Positions 12,210 to 21,504 of a DNA stretch of 64,000 nucleotides are shown here, one piece after another. The DNA comes from Aliiruegeria lutimaris (GTDB taxonomy: Bacteria > Pseudomonadota > Alphaproteobacteria > Rhodobacterales > Rhodobacteraceae), in NCBI RefSeq assembly GCF_900099935.1, contig NZ_FNEK01000003.1, positions 62,001 to 126,000 of the forward strand, in the 5' to 3' direction. The notes under the pieces are model-generated. The model ran no database searches. It had not been told where the DNA came from and was given only the letters and a program-made list of their open reading frames with translations. The position numbers and the translations under genes are program-made. Numbering within the stretch: the first letter of the stretch is position 1; each line of letters starts with the position of its first letter.

Positions 12210-12827
12210 TCACGCGTCCGGTGGCAGAAGGCCAAGTCCGCGCAGATAGATCCCGATCCCGGTTTCCAGCAGGTCCTCGGCGGGGAAGGGGGTACGCCCG
12301 CCCGGCGTGCCACGGGCATAAAGCTCGACCACGCCGTGGGACATGGCCCAGATATGGGCCGAAACCATCTGCGAGGGTGGGCGCTTTCCTGGCGGAATAT
12401 GCTCCGACAGCTCCGCCGCCGCCTTTTCGAGCACATCCCTGGCCCGCGCGGCGGCAGCGGCCAGCTCGGCGGTCCGGTTCACCGACAAGCCGCTTTCGAA
12501 CATCGCCTGGTAGTGGCCGGGATTCTTGCGGGCAAAGGCGAGATAGGCACGACAGGTGGATTCGAAACTGGCCAGCGCCGAGGGCTGGCCCTTCTCGTAG
12601 GCATATTCCATGAGATCGGCGAAAATCTCGAAACCCTGCCGCGCGATCTCGGCAATCAGATCCTCGCGGCCCTGAAAATGGCGATAGACGGCCGCGGGTG
12701 TCACACCCGCCGCCTTGGCCGCTTCCGACAGCGTGAAACCCTGCGGACCCTTGGTCTCGATCAGGCCCAATGCCGCATCGACCAGAGCCTGTTTCAGGTT
12801 CCCGTGGTGGTACCCACGTTTAGGCAT
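12210..12827 (-). CDS. TetR/AcrR-family transcriptional regulator
   Basis: A 205-residue repressor-type protein. The N-terminal HTH is at about residues 27-60 (L-S-E-A-A-K-A-A-G-V-T-P-A-A-V-Y-R-H-F), and an all-helical ligand-binding domain follows. The start at 12827 lies inside the end of ppk2, overlapping it by eight bases, so translation is probably coupled and the longer in-frame extension is rejected. A TetR gene downstream of and overlapping a polyphosphate kinase suggests co-expression. Whether it regulates ppk2 or acts elsewhere is not shown. Confidence 0.88.
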   Translation of the reverse strand: MPKRGYHHGNLKQALVDAALGLIETKGPQGFTLSEAAKAAGVTPAAVYRHFQGREDLIAEIARQGFEIFADLMEYAYEKGQPSALASFESTCRAYLAFARKNPGHYQAMFESGLSVNRTAELAAAAARARDVLEKAAAELSEHIPPGKRPPSQMVSAHIWAMSHGVVELYARGTPGGRTPFPAEDLLETGIGIYLRGLGLLPPDA

Positions 12828-13692
12828 GGATGAGGGCAGGACCCCCGCAGATCTTGGGGTCGACCTCGCCAACCACCTTGTCCTTCTTGCCGTCATACTC
12901 GATCTGGCTGAGGACGAGGCGGATGCAGGCGATCCGCGCGCGCCGCTTGTCATCGGCGCGGATCACCGACCAGGGGGCATAGATCTCGTGGGTGAGGTGA
13001 AGGGTCTCGGAAATCGCGTCGGAATATTCTTCCCAGTAGCCGAGGCCTTCCACGTCGATCTTGGACAGCTTCCACTGCTTGAGCGGGTCGTGTTCGCGCG
13101 AGAGCATCCGGTTGAGCTGCTCGGCCTGCGAAATGTTCAACCAGATCTTGAACAGCCGGATGCCGTCCTCGGTGATAAGCTTCTCGAAATCGGGGAGCTG
13201 CTTGAAAAAGGCCTGGCGCTGTTCGTCCGTGCAGAATCCGAAGACTTTCTCGACCACACCCCGGTTGTACCAGGAACGGTCGAACAGGCAGATCTCGCCC
13301 TTGGCCGGCATGTGTTCGATATAGCGCTGGAAGTACCACTGGCTGGCTTCGCGGTTCGAGGGAGTCGAAAGGGCTACCACCCGCGTCGCCCGCGGGTTCA
13401 TATGTTCGGAGAAACGCTTGATGGCACCGCCCTTGCCTGCGGTGTCCCGGCCCTCGAACACCACCGCGATTCGTTCGCCCGCGTTCTGCGCCCAGGCCTG
13501 CAGCTTGACCAGTTCGATCTGCAGCTGGTGCAGCGTCGCCTCGTATTCATCCTTCGGCATCCGCTCCTTGTAGGGATAGGTCAGGTTCAGGATCGGCTTG
13601 CCGCCCGCCTCCTTGATCGCCTCGCGAACGGGTTCGGGAGCTTTCTTCTTGTAAAACGTGCTGATGGCACCATCGAACGGCAAATGTGACAT
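12820..13692 (-). CDS. ppk2: Polyphosphate kinase 2
   Basis: A 290-residue PPK2-family enzyme that transfers phosphate between polyphosphate and nucleoside diphosphates. It has the family's P-loop fold: Walker A G81-R-D-T-A-G-K-G-G89, then F-D-R-S-W-Y-N-R-G as the Walker B-like element, and the lid region after it. Length is that of a single-domain (class I-like) PPK2. A GAGGGA site precedes the ATG. It is the first gene of an overlapping pair with tetR and stands next to the hydrolase-metA pair on the same strand. Nucleotide preference (ADP or GDP) cannot be told from sequence alone. Confidence 0.93.
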   Translation of the reverse strand: MSHLPFDGAISTFYKKKAPEPVREAIKEAGGKPILNLTYPYKERMPKDEYEATLHQLQIELVKLQAWAQNAGERIAVVFEGRDTAGKGGAIKRFSEHMNPRATRVVALSTPSNREASQWYFQRYIEHMPAKGEICLFDRSWYNRGVVEKVFGFCTDEQRQAFFKQLPDFEKLITEDGIRLFKIWLNISQAEQLNRMLSREHDPLKQWKLSKIDVEGLGYWEEYSDAISETLHLTHEIYAPWSVIRADDKRRARIACIRLVLSQIEYDGKKDKVVGEVDPKICGGPALIHA

Positions 13693-13736
13693 GTTTTTCC
13701 CTCTTCGTCGGTACTTAGTATGTCCGTCTCGCGGGA

Positions 13737-14609
13737 TCAGTGCAATCCGGCCCGTGCTACCGCGCGTATAATCGCCGCAAGCACGGGGTCGGGGGAAACA
13801 TGGTGCGGCATGTGCCCGATGCCGGCAAGCTCGGTCAGCCGCGCGTCGGGCAGTCGCCGCGCCATTTGCCGGGCATGGACCATGACCGAACCGACGGCGT
13901 CATGGGTGCCGTGCAGCACCTCCACGGGCAGGTCCAGCGCGGGGTAACGCTTGGCCATTTCCGCAACCTGCGGCGCGAGACTGGCGATCTGGCGGGTGTT
14001 GGCGCGGAAGCTCGGGCGGCGCCGTTCGGGCGGCAGCACGAGGAAGTCGCCATAGCCCGCGGGCACCGGCTGCGGCGCAAAGATCGTCTCGAGCGTGGAA
14101 TGGGTAAAGGCACGCGAGGTCACGACCGAGATCACTGGCACCAGCGCCGCGCCGTCGGGCTCGCGAGAGGCGAGCCGGCGAAAGGCTTCCATCGTCTCGG
14201 GCCACGGCATGGTGATGCCGGCAACGGTCACGATGGCGCCGACACGGGCCGGGTGCTCGAGCCCCCATGCCATGGCCACGCCGCCGCCAAAGGAATGGCC
14301 AACGATCACCGCGCGCTCGATGCCGAGCGCTTCCGCCGCCGCGTCCAGCATCGCCGCCTGTTCGGACATGGATTCGCCATGTGCGTGGAGCGGGTCGGAA
14401 AATCCCATGCCGGGCCGGTCGAAAGCGATCACCTGGCAGTGCTGGCTGAGCTTTTGTACGAAGCCGAAAGTGAAGTCCCGCGCATTCATCGAGGCGCCGT
14501 GGATCAGAATGACATCCGGCCCCGAGCCTTCGATGTGGGCATGTATGCGCTTTCCCCCGATCTCGATGAAATGTTCTGTCATCACAGGAATTTGCGCATT
14601 GAAGTTCAT
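13737..14609 (-). CDS. Alpha/beta hydrolase
   Basis: A 290-residue alpha/beta-hydrolase fold protein. The oxyanion-hole H-G-A-S region is near residue 35, the nucleophile elbow is G-H-S-F-G-G, a late acid lies in H-G-T-H-D-A, and the catalytic histidine is in G-I-G-H-M-P-H. No signal peptide is present. The start at 14609 gives a 10-bp gap to the metA stop, so it forms the second gene of an operon with metA; the ATG at 14582 is an alternative without a visible ribosome binding site. The substrate is unknown. Confidence 0.82.
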   Translation of the reverse strand: MNFNAQIPVMTEHFIEIGGKRIHAHIEGSGPDVILIHGASMNARDFTFGFVQKLSQHCQVIAFDRPGMGFSDPLHAHGESMSEQAAMLDAAAEALGIERAVIVGHSFGGGVAMAWGLEHPARVGAIVTVAGITMPWPETMEAFRRLASREPDGAALVPVISVVTSRAFTHSTLETIFAPQPVPAGYGDFLVLPPERRRPSFRANTRQIASLAPQVAEMAKRYPALDLPVEVLHGTHDAVGSVMVHARQMARRLPDARLTELAGIGHMPHHVSPDPVLAAIIRAVARAGLH

Positions 14610-14619
14610 CTGGATTCTC

Positions 14620-15546
14620 TCACCAATGACCGCTGCCGATCGCCTCCAGGTTGAACGGCGTTGTCTGGTAGATCTCGTTGATCCAGTTGCCATAAAGCAG
14701 ATGCGCGTGGCTGCGCCAACGGTTCGTCGGCATGTTCTCGGGATCGTCATCGGGATAGTAGTTCACCGGCACGTTGATCGGCTTTCCGGCCTCCACGTCA
14801 CGGTCATATTCTTCCTTCAGCGTGCCGCTGTCATATTCGAAATGGTTGAACATGTAGAGCGCACGGTGGACCGGGTCCTCGACCAGCGCCGGGCCGACCT
14901 CGTCCGAGCCGATCAGCGGAATCAGGTCCGGAACAGCCTCGACCTCGTCCTGGCGGACTTCGGTCCAGCGGCTGACCGGCATGAGCAGGTCGTCGGAGAA
15001 GCCGCGCAGATAGGGAGAGGCAGGGGCGAGGTTCTGGTGCCGGAAGCAGCCGAAGGCCTTGTGCGGCAGCATATACTTCTTCACCCCGTAGAAATGGTTG
15101 ATCATCGCCATGCCGCCCCAGCAGACGCCGAAGGTGGAATGGACATTGGTCTGGGTCCAGTCGAAGATCTGGGTCAACTCGTCCCAATAGGTCACCGCCT
15201 CGAAGGGCAGCTGCTCCACCGGCGCACCGGTGATGATCAGCCCGTCGAATTTCTCCTGCGTGACCTCTGTCCAGGGACGATAGAACTCCTCCATATGCGC
15301 GGCGGCGGTGTTCTTGGCCTCGTGGCTCGAAATCCGGATCAGGCTCAAGTCTATCTGTAGCGGCGTGGCGCCGATGAGCCGGGCGAATTGCGTCTCCGTC
15401 TGGATCTTCTTCGGCATCAGGTTCAGCAGCGCGATGCGCAGCGGGCGAATATCCTGCCGGTCCGCGCGCCCCTGGCCCATGACCATGACACCCTCGGTCT
15501 GAAGGATGTCAAAGGCAGGCAGGTTCGAGGGCATCTTGATCGGCAT
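14620..15546 (-). CDS. metAA: Homoserine O-acyltransferase MetA, predicted acetyl-CoA user
   Basis: A 308-residue enzyme that acylates L-homoserine at the first committed step of methionine synthesis. Catalytic residues are in place and align by number with E. coli MetA (309 residues): C142 in G-V-C-W-G-G, H235 and E237 in H-F-E-Y. Residue 111 is glutamate (G-A-P-V-E-Q-L). In characterised MetA enzymes E111 goes with acetyl-CoA and G111 with succinyl-CoA, so homoserine O-acetyltransferase is predicted. The start at 15546 has GGAG eight bases upstream and gives the family length. The leader was inspected for a SAM-II riboswitch and none was recognised. Confidence 0.93.
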   Translation of the reverse strand: MPIKMPSNLPAFDILQTEGVMVMGQGRADRQDIRPLRIALLNLMPKKIQTETQFARLIGATPLQIDLSLIRISSHEAKNTAAAHMEEFYRPWTEVTQEKFDGLIITGAPVEQLPFEAVTYWDELTQIFDWTQTNVHSTFGVCWGGMAMINHFYGVKKYMLPHKAFGCFRHQNLAPASPYLRGFSDDLLMPVSRWTEVRQDEVEAVPDLIPLIGSDEVGPALVEDPVHRALYMFNHFEYDSGTLKEEYDRDVEAGKPINVPVNYYPDDDPENMPTNRWRSHAHLLYGNWINEIYQTTPFNLEAIGSGHW

Positions 15547-15699
15547 GGGAAATCTCCGCAATTGGAGGGTCTGAGATAGGACTTTTGCCCCGCGATCACA
15601 AGCGCCCAGTCCGCGGCGCTCGATGGCGTCCGGCTTTCGGGGCATTGGCGTTTGGGTCGGAACGGAACCGCTCGCGGGCACCCGGTGGCCGTGCCTCTT

Positions 15700-16575
15700 C
15701 TATGCGCGTTCGATTGCCCGCCCGATCAGCGCCTCGAACGCCTCCGCGCTTTTGGCGTCGGACACTTCCTCGGCTGAAACGGTCACGCCCCAGTTCCGGG
15801 CCATTGCCGCATAGGCAGGCTGGCGGCTGGCCATGGCGCGGCGGTAGGCGAAGCGAACGAAGGCGTTCGGGTCAACCTCTTCTTCCTTCACGTTGTTTTC
15901 GCGCAGGAATTCGTCCCAATTGGCATCCGTGAACGCGGCGCGATAGCACATCGGCTTCGGCGCTTTATCGAAGCGGCGTACCAACTCGTCACTATGCGCC
16001 TCGCTGCCCTTGATCCAGACCAGCAACATCGACCCGGCAAGGCTTCGCAGGATCTCGTCCTGTGGATCATGCGGGTCGACCACCTCGCAGATCGAACCGC
16101 CGGAATCGCAGACGAAATGCGGGTAGCCATAGAGTTCCTCGGCCCGCTCGATGAAGCGCGGCGCATCCAGCAACGCGGCGCGCTCGGCCTCGTGATGCTG
16201 CTGCTGCCGCTTGCGGTATTCCTCGATGCTCAGTCCGCCCTTGGACGGATCGCCCGGTTTGCCGAGATAGGTCGACAGCGGCTTGAGATTGTTGAAGGTG
16301 ATGTTGGAGGCGATATAGATCGAGTCCGACATCAACAGGTCCCGCAGATGCGGCACCTTCATCGCCTCGCGCTTGAACTCGTCGGAGATCAGTTCGCCCA
16401 TGTAGCGGGTGCCGATCCGGTAATCGACGGAATAGTGAAACCATTCCCCCTGCGCGCGCAACATGTCGGAAACATAGGTCTTCCCAAGACCGGACATGCC
16501 GAAAAGCAGGATGCGTTTCTGGCGGGCGGCGGCCCAGTCGGCGGAGTTCTGGTAGAGGCGAGGCAGGAATGTCAT
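15700..16575 (-). CDS. P-loop NTPase of unknown function
   Basis: A 291-residue cytoplasmic protein with a clear Walker A, G26-M-S-G-L-G-K-T33, close to the N terminus. Beyond the P-loop it resembles kinase-like or ATPase proteins of unknown role. A central basic stretch (Y-R-K-R-Q-Q-Q-H-H) and a C-terminal helical part are visible. I cannot assign a reaction. The start at 16575 gives the usual distance from start to P-loop; the upstream in-frame extension runs through the repeat element at 16691-16853 and is not protein-like. It is separated from metA by about 150 bp. Confidence 0.7.
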   Translation of the reverse strand: MTFLPRLYQNSADWAAARQKRILLFGMSGLGKTYVSDMLRAQGEWFHYSVDYRIGTRYMGELISDEFKREAMKVPHLRDLLMSDSIYIASNITFNNLKPLSTYLGKPGDPSKGGLSIEEYRKRQQQHHEAERAALLDAPRFIERAEELYGYPHFVCDSGGSICEVVDPHDPQDEILRSLAGSMLLVWIKGSEAHSDELVRRFDKAPKPMCYRAAFTDANWDEFLRENNVKEEEVDPNAFVRFAYRRAMASRQPAYAAMARNWGVTVSAEEVSDAKSAEAFEALIGRAIERA

Positions 16576-16690
16576 GCGGCCTAGGTAGCGTTCCGGCGAA
16601 GCGGATGCCAGCAGCGATTTCTGCCAATGCATTCCAATCAACCACTGAACCCAGACCGCCACGCCAGGACAGTCAAGAAACAGGAGCGAG

Positions 16691-16853
16691 GCTTTCATCT
16701 TTCCCGAAAATACCTCCGCCGGAGACACGATCCGCAGGATCGTTCCTGCACGAGCTCGAACATCGCGGCTTGCCAGGAAACCTTGAGAGGGGGCGTTGCC
16801 CCCCGCGCTCTGGCGAGCGCTCCCCCAGGATATTTTCTGGAAAGATGATGGGG
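16691..16853. repeat. Composite intergenic repeat, copy A
   Basis: Two modules shared with copies B and C. Module 1, on the minus strand, is at 16691-16744 and contains the hairpin core CGATCCTGCGGATCG followed by a CTCCGGCGGAGGTATTTTC-type tail. Module 2, on the plus strand, is at 16785-16853: a G-run/C-run hairpin, a GCGCTC...GAGCGC hairpin and the tail GGATATTTTCTGGAAAGATG. Here the tails point outward, while in B and C they point inward. The element begins 16 bp past the end of the RND gene. Confidence 0.8.
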
Positions 16854-16868
16854 AGAAAAGCGCTTCGC

Positions 16869-19800
16869 TTATGCCGTCGTTTTTCGGTCGGCCCGATCGA
16901 ACTTGGAGATCCACTTTTTCACCGAGAAGATGTCAAAATAGATCGCCAACAGCGAGGGCAGTACAAGGATCACGAGGATCATCGAGGCCATCAGGCCGGC
17001 GGCGACCGAGACGACGAGCGGCACCATGACCTGCACCTGCGGGCTGCCGTCGGAGATGAGCGGTAGCAAGCCGATCACGGTGGTGCCGGTGGAGAGCAGG
17101 ATCGGGCGGAAGCGTTCGCGCACGGCGTCGAGTGCGGCGGCGACGTGGTCTTCGTCCTTCAGGTGGGTCTGGAAGAAGGTCAGGAACAGGATGGCGTTGT
17201 TGACCACGATGCCCGCCAGCGAGGCAAAGCCGATGAAGCTCGGCATGGCGAGGTCGATGCCGAGCGCCCAATGGCCGTTGATCGTCCCGATCAGCGCGAA
17301 GGGGATGGAGAGCATCACCACGATGGGAAGCGTATAGCTTCGGAACTGGAAGGCCAGCACGAGATAGATGCCGACCAGACCCAGGACGAGCTTGCTCAGT
17401 GTTGAGGCCTGCGACTTGGATTGGTCCTCGGTGGCGCCGCCGATGGATATCGAGACGCCGGGATATTGGCGCATGATTTCCGGGCCGATTTCATTCGTGA
17501 CTACAACGGAGATCTGCGCAGGGGTCGTGGTGGCGCGATCGATCTGGCCGCGGATGCGCGCGACGGCGAGGCCGTTCTTGCGGGTGATGACAGGGAAGGA
17601 GCTTGTCAGCTCGATATGGGCGACGGTGGAAAGTGCGGCGATGGAGCCGCCGCCGACCGAGATCGGAAAGGCCTCAAGGTCGGCCATGTTGCGGATGGAA
17701 TCGTCCAACTCGACCTGTACCGTCACGCTCGACAGGCCGGTGCGGAAACTGTCGGTCTCTGAGCCGGCAAAGGCGCTGCGCAGCTGGCTGGCGAGCGCCT
17801 GTGGTGTCAGGCCGATGGAATAGCCGTACTCGTTGAGCGCAAGCTGAACCTCGTGCCGGCCGCCGTAGAAATCGGTGAAGGCTTCGGTCACGTCATCGCG
17901 GGCGGTCAGCGCCTGTAGAAGATCCGCGGCGGCAGCTTCGAGATCGTCAAGGTCGCGCCCGGAGAGCTCGACATCGAGATCGTTGCCGCCCGGGCCCATC
18001 TCGGCCTGGGCAAAGCTGGCCTGGATCACGTCGGGCAGGGGGCCGGCCTCCATGCGCCATTGCAGCAGCATCTCGTCGGCGGTGATGTTGCGTTTCGCGC
18101 TGGCCAGCAGGTCCACGGTAATGGTCGCGGTGTTGGAGCCATTATCGTTCACGTCGGAATTGGTGGCGTATTGGACCAGCACGCGCTCGACCAGCTTTTC
18201 GCCGCCCTGCGTGAGCGGCGTCAGCTTTTCATCGACGCGGTCCAGCGCGGCCAGAAGTTGCTCGACCCGCTCCACCGTGCGCTCGCGTTCGATGCCGGTT
18301 GAAAGCGAGATTTTCACCTGGACAGTGTCGCCCTCGATGGTCGGGAACCCCACGACCTTGACCTGTCCAGAGGCGATCAGGCCGAAGGAGAGCATCAGAC
18401 AGGCGATCACGGCACCGACGGTCAGGTAACGCACCTTCACGAAGAAACCGGCGATGGGCAGCACCACGGCTTCCTTGAAGCGGTCGAGCACGCGGGCGGC
18501 GGGGCGGTGTTCATGCTCGGCGGGGTCGTCGGAGCCCGAATGGCTCAGGTGATGCGGCAGGATCAGGAAGCCTTCGATCAGTGACAGGCCAAGCGTCAGC
18601 AGCAGCACCATGGGGATATAGGCGAGGATCTGGCCCATCGTGCCGGAAACGAACATCAGCGGGCCGAAGACGCAGGCGGTGGTCAGGAAGGACGACGTGA
18701 CGCCGGGGACGACCTCCAGCGTGCCGCGGCTGGCGGCCTCCAGCTTGCCGGTCTTCTTGCGCCAGCGCTCGATATTCTCCGCGATGACGATGGAATCGTC
18801 CATGATCAAGCCCACCGCCATCAAGAGCGCCACCAGCGTGATCATGTTGATGGTGATGCCGAAGGTGTCCATCAGGAAGAAGGTGCCGAGGAAGGAGACC
18901 GGCAGCGCGGCCGAGATCCAAAGCGCCTCGCGCAGGGTGAAGAAGAGCCACATGGTGGCGAAGACGAGCACGAGGCCAATGCCGATATTCTTCAGGATCA
19001 GCGTCAGGCGTTCCTTGACCAGGTCGGTCATGTTGAAGGTGACAGTTATCTTGAACGGGTCCGGCCATGCGGCGTTCTCTTCGTCAATTATGGCCTGTAC
19101 CTGTTTGTAAATACGAATGGAATCGCCTTCCTTTCCCTTGAAGGCAAGGATGATCGCGGCCTGTTCGCCATTGATGAAGCTTTGGGTGTTCACATCCGCA
19201 TCGACGATATGAACCTCGCCAAGATCCTTCAGGCGCACCATGCCGCCGGTCGCGTTCTGGAACACGATCAGGTCTTCGAGCTCGGCGATGGAGCGGCGCG
19301 CATCGGCGTAGCGCAGGGTGACGGAGGCGCCGTCGGTCTCCACGTCGCCCAGCGGCTGGCGGAGCGAGCGGGCGCCGATCGCGTCGACGATATCGCGGCT
19401 GGACACACCGTAACGGCGCAGCGCGTCGGTATCGAAAGTCACGCGCAATTCGCGGTCGGTGATGCCGGTGACATTGGCCTCGGTCACGCCGTCGAGCGCC
19501 AGCATCCGGTCGGCCAACGTGTCGGCATATTCGATCAGCCCGCGTTTGCCATGGATGCCCGAGATGGCGATCATCGCGATCAGCTCGTTGCGCCCGCCGA
19601 GCTTGACCGCAGGCGTCTCGGCATCGGTCGGCAGGCCGTTGATGCCGGAGACCGCCGAGAAGATGTCGTTGTAGAACTGAGTCAGGTCGCCGCCTTCCTC
19701 CAGCTCGGCGGTGGCCGAGGCCATGCCATCGACCGAGAGGCATTCCAGCTCGGTCAGCCCGCTGGTGCCGGTGAGGGAATCCTCGATGGGCGCGCAGATC

Positions 19801-19979
19801 TCTTCATCCACGTCGAGCGCCGAGGCGCCCGGATAAACGACGGAGACGGTCACGGTGGAGGCCGCGACATCGGGAAAGGTCTCGCGTTCGAGCTGCATGA
19901 TTGTGGACAGCCCGAGCACGCAGATCAGCACCATCAACAGGTTGGCGGCAACCGGGTGCCGGACAAACCACGAGATCAT
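16869..19979 (-). CDS. RND-family efflux pump, inner-membrane permease
   Basis: A 1036-residue AcrB/MexB-type proton-driven transporter. The first membrane helix begins at residue 8 (H-P-V-A-A-N-L-L-M-V-L), then a large periplasmic loop, then a block of helices. The proton-relay aspartates are visible in G-L-I-M-D-D-S-I-V-I-A-E-N helix 4, and a second large loop and six-helix block complete the duplicated architecture. The start at 19979 is one base after the stop of the fusion-protein gene, so the two are coupled. No outer-membrane channel gene adjoins; it probably uses one encoded elsewhere. Substrates are unknown. Confidence 0.94.
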   Translation of the reverse strand: MISWFVRHPVAANLLMVLICVLGLSTIMQLERETFPDVAASTVTVSVVYPGASALDVDEEICAPIEDSLTGTSGLTELECLSVDGMASATAELEEGGDLTQFYNDIFSAVSGINGLPTDAETPAVKLGGRNELIAMIAISGIHGKRGLIEYADTLADRMLALDGVTEANVTGITDRELRVTFDTDALRRYGVSSRDIVDAIGARSLRQPLGDVETDGASVTLRYADARRSIAELEDLIVFQNATGGMVRLKDLGEVHIVDADVNTQSFINGEQAAIILAFKGKEGDSIRIYKQVQAIIDEENAAWPDPFKITVTFNMTDLVKERLTLILKNIGIGLVLVFATMWLFFTLREALWISAALPVSFLGTFFLMDTFGITINMITLVALLMAVGLIMDDSIVIAENIERWRKKTGKLEAASRGTLEVVPGVTSSFLTTACVFGPLMFVSGTMGQILAYIPMVLLLTLGLSLIEGFLILPHHLSHSGSDDPAEHEHRPAARVLDRFKEAVVLPIAGFFVKVRYLTVGAVIACLMLSFGLIASGQVKVVGFPTIEGDTVQVKISLSTGIERERTVERVEQLLAALDRVDEKLTPLTQGGEKLVERVLVQYATNSDVNDNGSNTATITVDLLASAKRNITADEMLLQWRMEAGPLPDVIQASFAQAEMGPGGNDLDVELSGRDLDDLEAAAADLLQALTARDDVTEAFTDFYGGRHEVQLALNEYGYSIGLTPQALASQLRSAFAGSETDSFRTGLSSVTVQVELDDSIRNMADLEAFPISVGGGSIAALSTVAHIELTSSFPVITRKNGLAVARIRGQIDRATTTPAQISVVVTNEIGPEIMRQYPGVSISIGGATEDQSKSQASTLSKLVLGLVGIYLVLAFQFRSYTLPIVVMLSIPFALIGTINGHWALGIDLAMPSFIGFASLAGIVVNNAILFLTFFQTHLKDEDHVAAALDAVRERFRPILLSTGTTVIGLLPLISDGSPQVQVMVPLVVSVAAGLMASMILVILVLPSLLAIYFDIFSVKKWISKFDRADRKTTA

Positions 19980-19980
19980 G

Positions 19981-21336
19981 TCATTCGCCCTCCGCCGGGC
20001 TGTCGCCCTCAACGGGGACAAGGTCCAGCTTCATGCCGATCACCGGCGGGCGCGGATCGGTCAGCACCAGCATCTCGCCGCCCTCCAGCCCGCCGAGCAC
20101 CATGACATTCTCGCCAATCACTTGCCCTGTCTCGATTTTCCGCGTGTCGAGGCGGCTTTCGCCATCGGCGACATAGACAAAGGGCGCGCCGTCATCTGCA
20201 TAACGCAAGGCACGGCGCGGCACGGTCAGGCCGTCCGGGTGCGGCTGGCTCGAAAAGGTGACGGTGACGAAGGCACCGACATTGAGCGGCGGGCGGTTGA
20301 TCTGGCGCTGGCTGACCATCGGGTCCTTGACCCGGACGACAATGCCGAGCGTGCCGGTTTCGCTGTCCATCGTGCCCCGCAGGCGGACGATTTCGGCCGG
20401 CCAGTGGGCGCTGATCCCGGCGATCTGCATCGAAACCTGCGCCGTGATCCCGGCCTCGGTGAAGATCTCGATCGCCTTGGTCACGTCGACCACCGTGTCG
20501 GAGGTAAAGCGGTCACCGAGCGCGACGGTGACCATGGGGACGAATTCGGATGGCTGGACCTCGGCGGTTATCTCGACGGCGGCGGTATCGTCCATCGTCA
20601 GCAGCGTGTCGCCGGTGCGCACGAATTGCCCGGTCTCGACATTCATGGCCGAGATCCGGCCGCGGAAGGGCGCGAGGATCGTCGCCTTTTCCAGCGAACG
20701 CTCGGCCTCGGCCAATTCGGCCCGGCGCACGGCAAGCGTCGCCTCCAGCGTCTCGCGCTGCGAGGGGTAGAGGGCCAGCGTGTTTTCCAGCTTTGTCACG
20801 GCATTGGTCTGGGCGAGCAGCACCTTCTGCGTGGAGTCGAGCGTGGCCTGGGTCGAGGTTCCCCGGCCGACCAGCGAGGCGATCCGGTCATATTCGGCCT
20901 GCGCCACTGCGAGGATCCGCTGCTCGACTTCGAGCGAGGCGCGCGAATTGACCTCCTGGCGCTCCAGCTCGGCCAGCTGCGCCTCGGCGGCGGCGATATT
21001 GGCAAGGCTCTTCTGCCGGGACAGTTCGTAATCCGTCCGGTCGATCTCGGCCAGAACGGTGCCGGCATCGACGAAGCTGCCCACGGCCAGCCCATCGGCC
21101 AGCATCACGATCCGCCCCTGGACCTCGGAGATCGCCGACCAGTCCCGCACCGGCTCCGCCCGCCCGTATCCGACGGCGGTGGCCGACACCTCGTGCGGCA
21201 CCACCGCGCTCACGCGCACGGCAAGGTGGCTTTCCGCCGGCGGGGGTGGCAGCGTCTGATCCTGCTGCGTCATCATCTTGAAACCGATGAAGCCGAGGAT
21301 GATTGGAGGGATGATGAGCAGGGGGCGAAGGTTCAT
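19981..21336 (-). CDS. RND efflux membrane fusion protein
   Basis: A 451-residue periplasmic adaptor. One hydrophobic N-terminal anchor (P-L-L-I-I-P-P-I-I-L-G-F-I-G) is followed by a biotinyl-lipoyl-like half (G-S-F-V-D-A-G-T-V-L-A-E-I-D), a long coiled-coil hairpin rich in A, E, Q and R at about residues 105-215, the second lipoyl half (A-P-F-R-G-R-I) and beta-barrel domains. Such proteins link the permease to an outer-membrane channel. GGAG precedes the ATG. It is first in the operon and divergent from the rRNA methyltransferase gene. Confidence 0.93.
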   Translation of the reverse strand: MNLRPLLIIPPIILGFIGFKMMTQQDQTLPPPPAESHLAVRVSAVVPHEVSATAVGYGRAEPVRDWSAISEVQGRIVMLADGLAVGSFVDAGTVLAEIDRTDYELSRQKSLANIAAAEAQLAELERQEVNSRASLEVEQRILAVAQAEYDRIASLVGRGTSTQATLDSTQKVLLAQTNAVTKLENTLALYPSQRETLEATLAVRRAELAEAERSLEKATILAPFRGRISAMNVETGQFVRTGDTLLTMDDTAAVEITAEVQPSEFVPMVTVALGDRFTSDTVVDVTKAIEIFTEAGITAQVSMQIAGISAHWPAEIVRLRGTMDSETGTLGIVVRVKDPMVSQRQINRPPLNVGAFVTVTFSSQPHPDGLTVPRRALRYADDGAPFVYVADGESRLDTRKIETGQVIGENVMVLGGLEGGEMLVLTDPRPPVIGMKLDLVPVEGDSPAEGE

Positions 21337-21504
21337 GGCGTCTCTCCGTTCGGCGCCATTTGGACGACGCTAGCTCTGTTCGGTTGCGTCCTGCGGACAA
21401 AAAATACAATAGGGCAGGGTCGCACAGGGCGGTCTGCGTTACTAGAACGCGGGAAGACGCATTTCCCGTCGCCCGGAGCAGCGAAGGTTAACAGGGAGAA
21501 CGCC

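Noticed and set aside
15547-15699. Possible SAM-II riboswitch upstream of metA
   Set aside because: The leader was read on the minus strand, and the conserved SAM-II core was not found.
19855-21504. Long plus-strand extension ahead of the RsmB-like gene
   Set aside because: It is the antisense of the fusion-protein gene; the true start has its own ribosome binding site at 21505.
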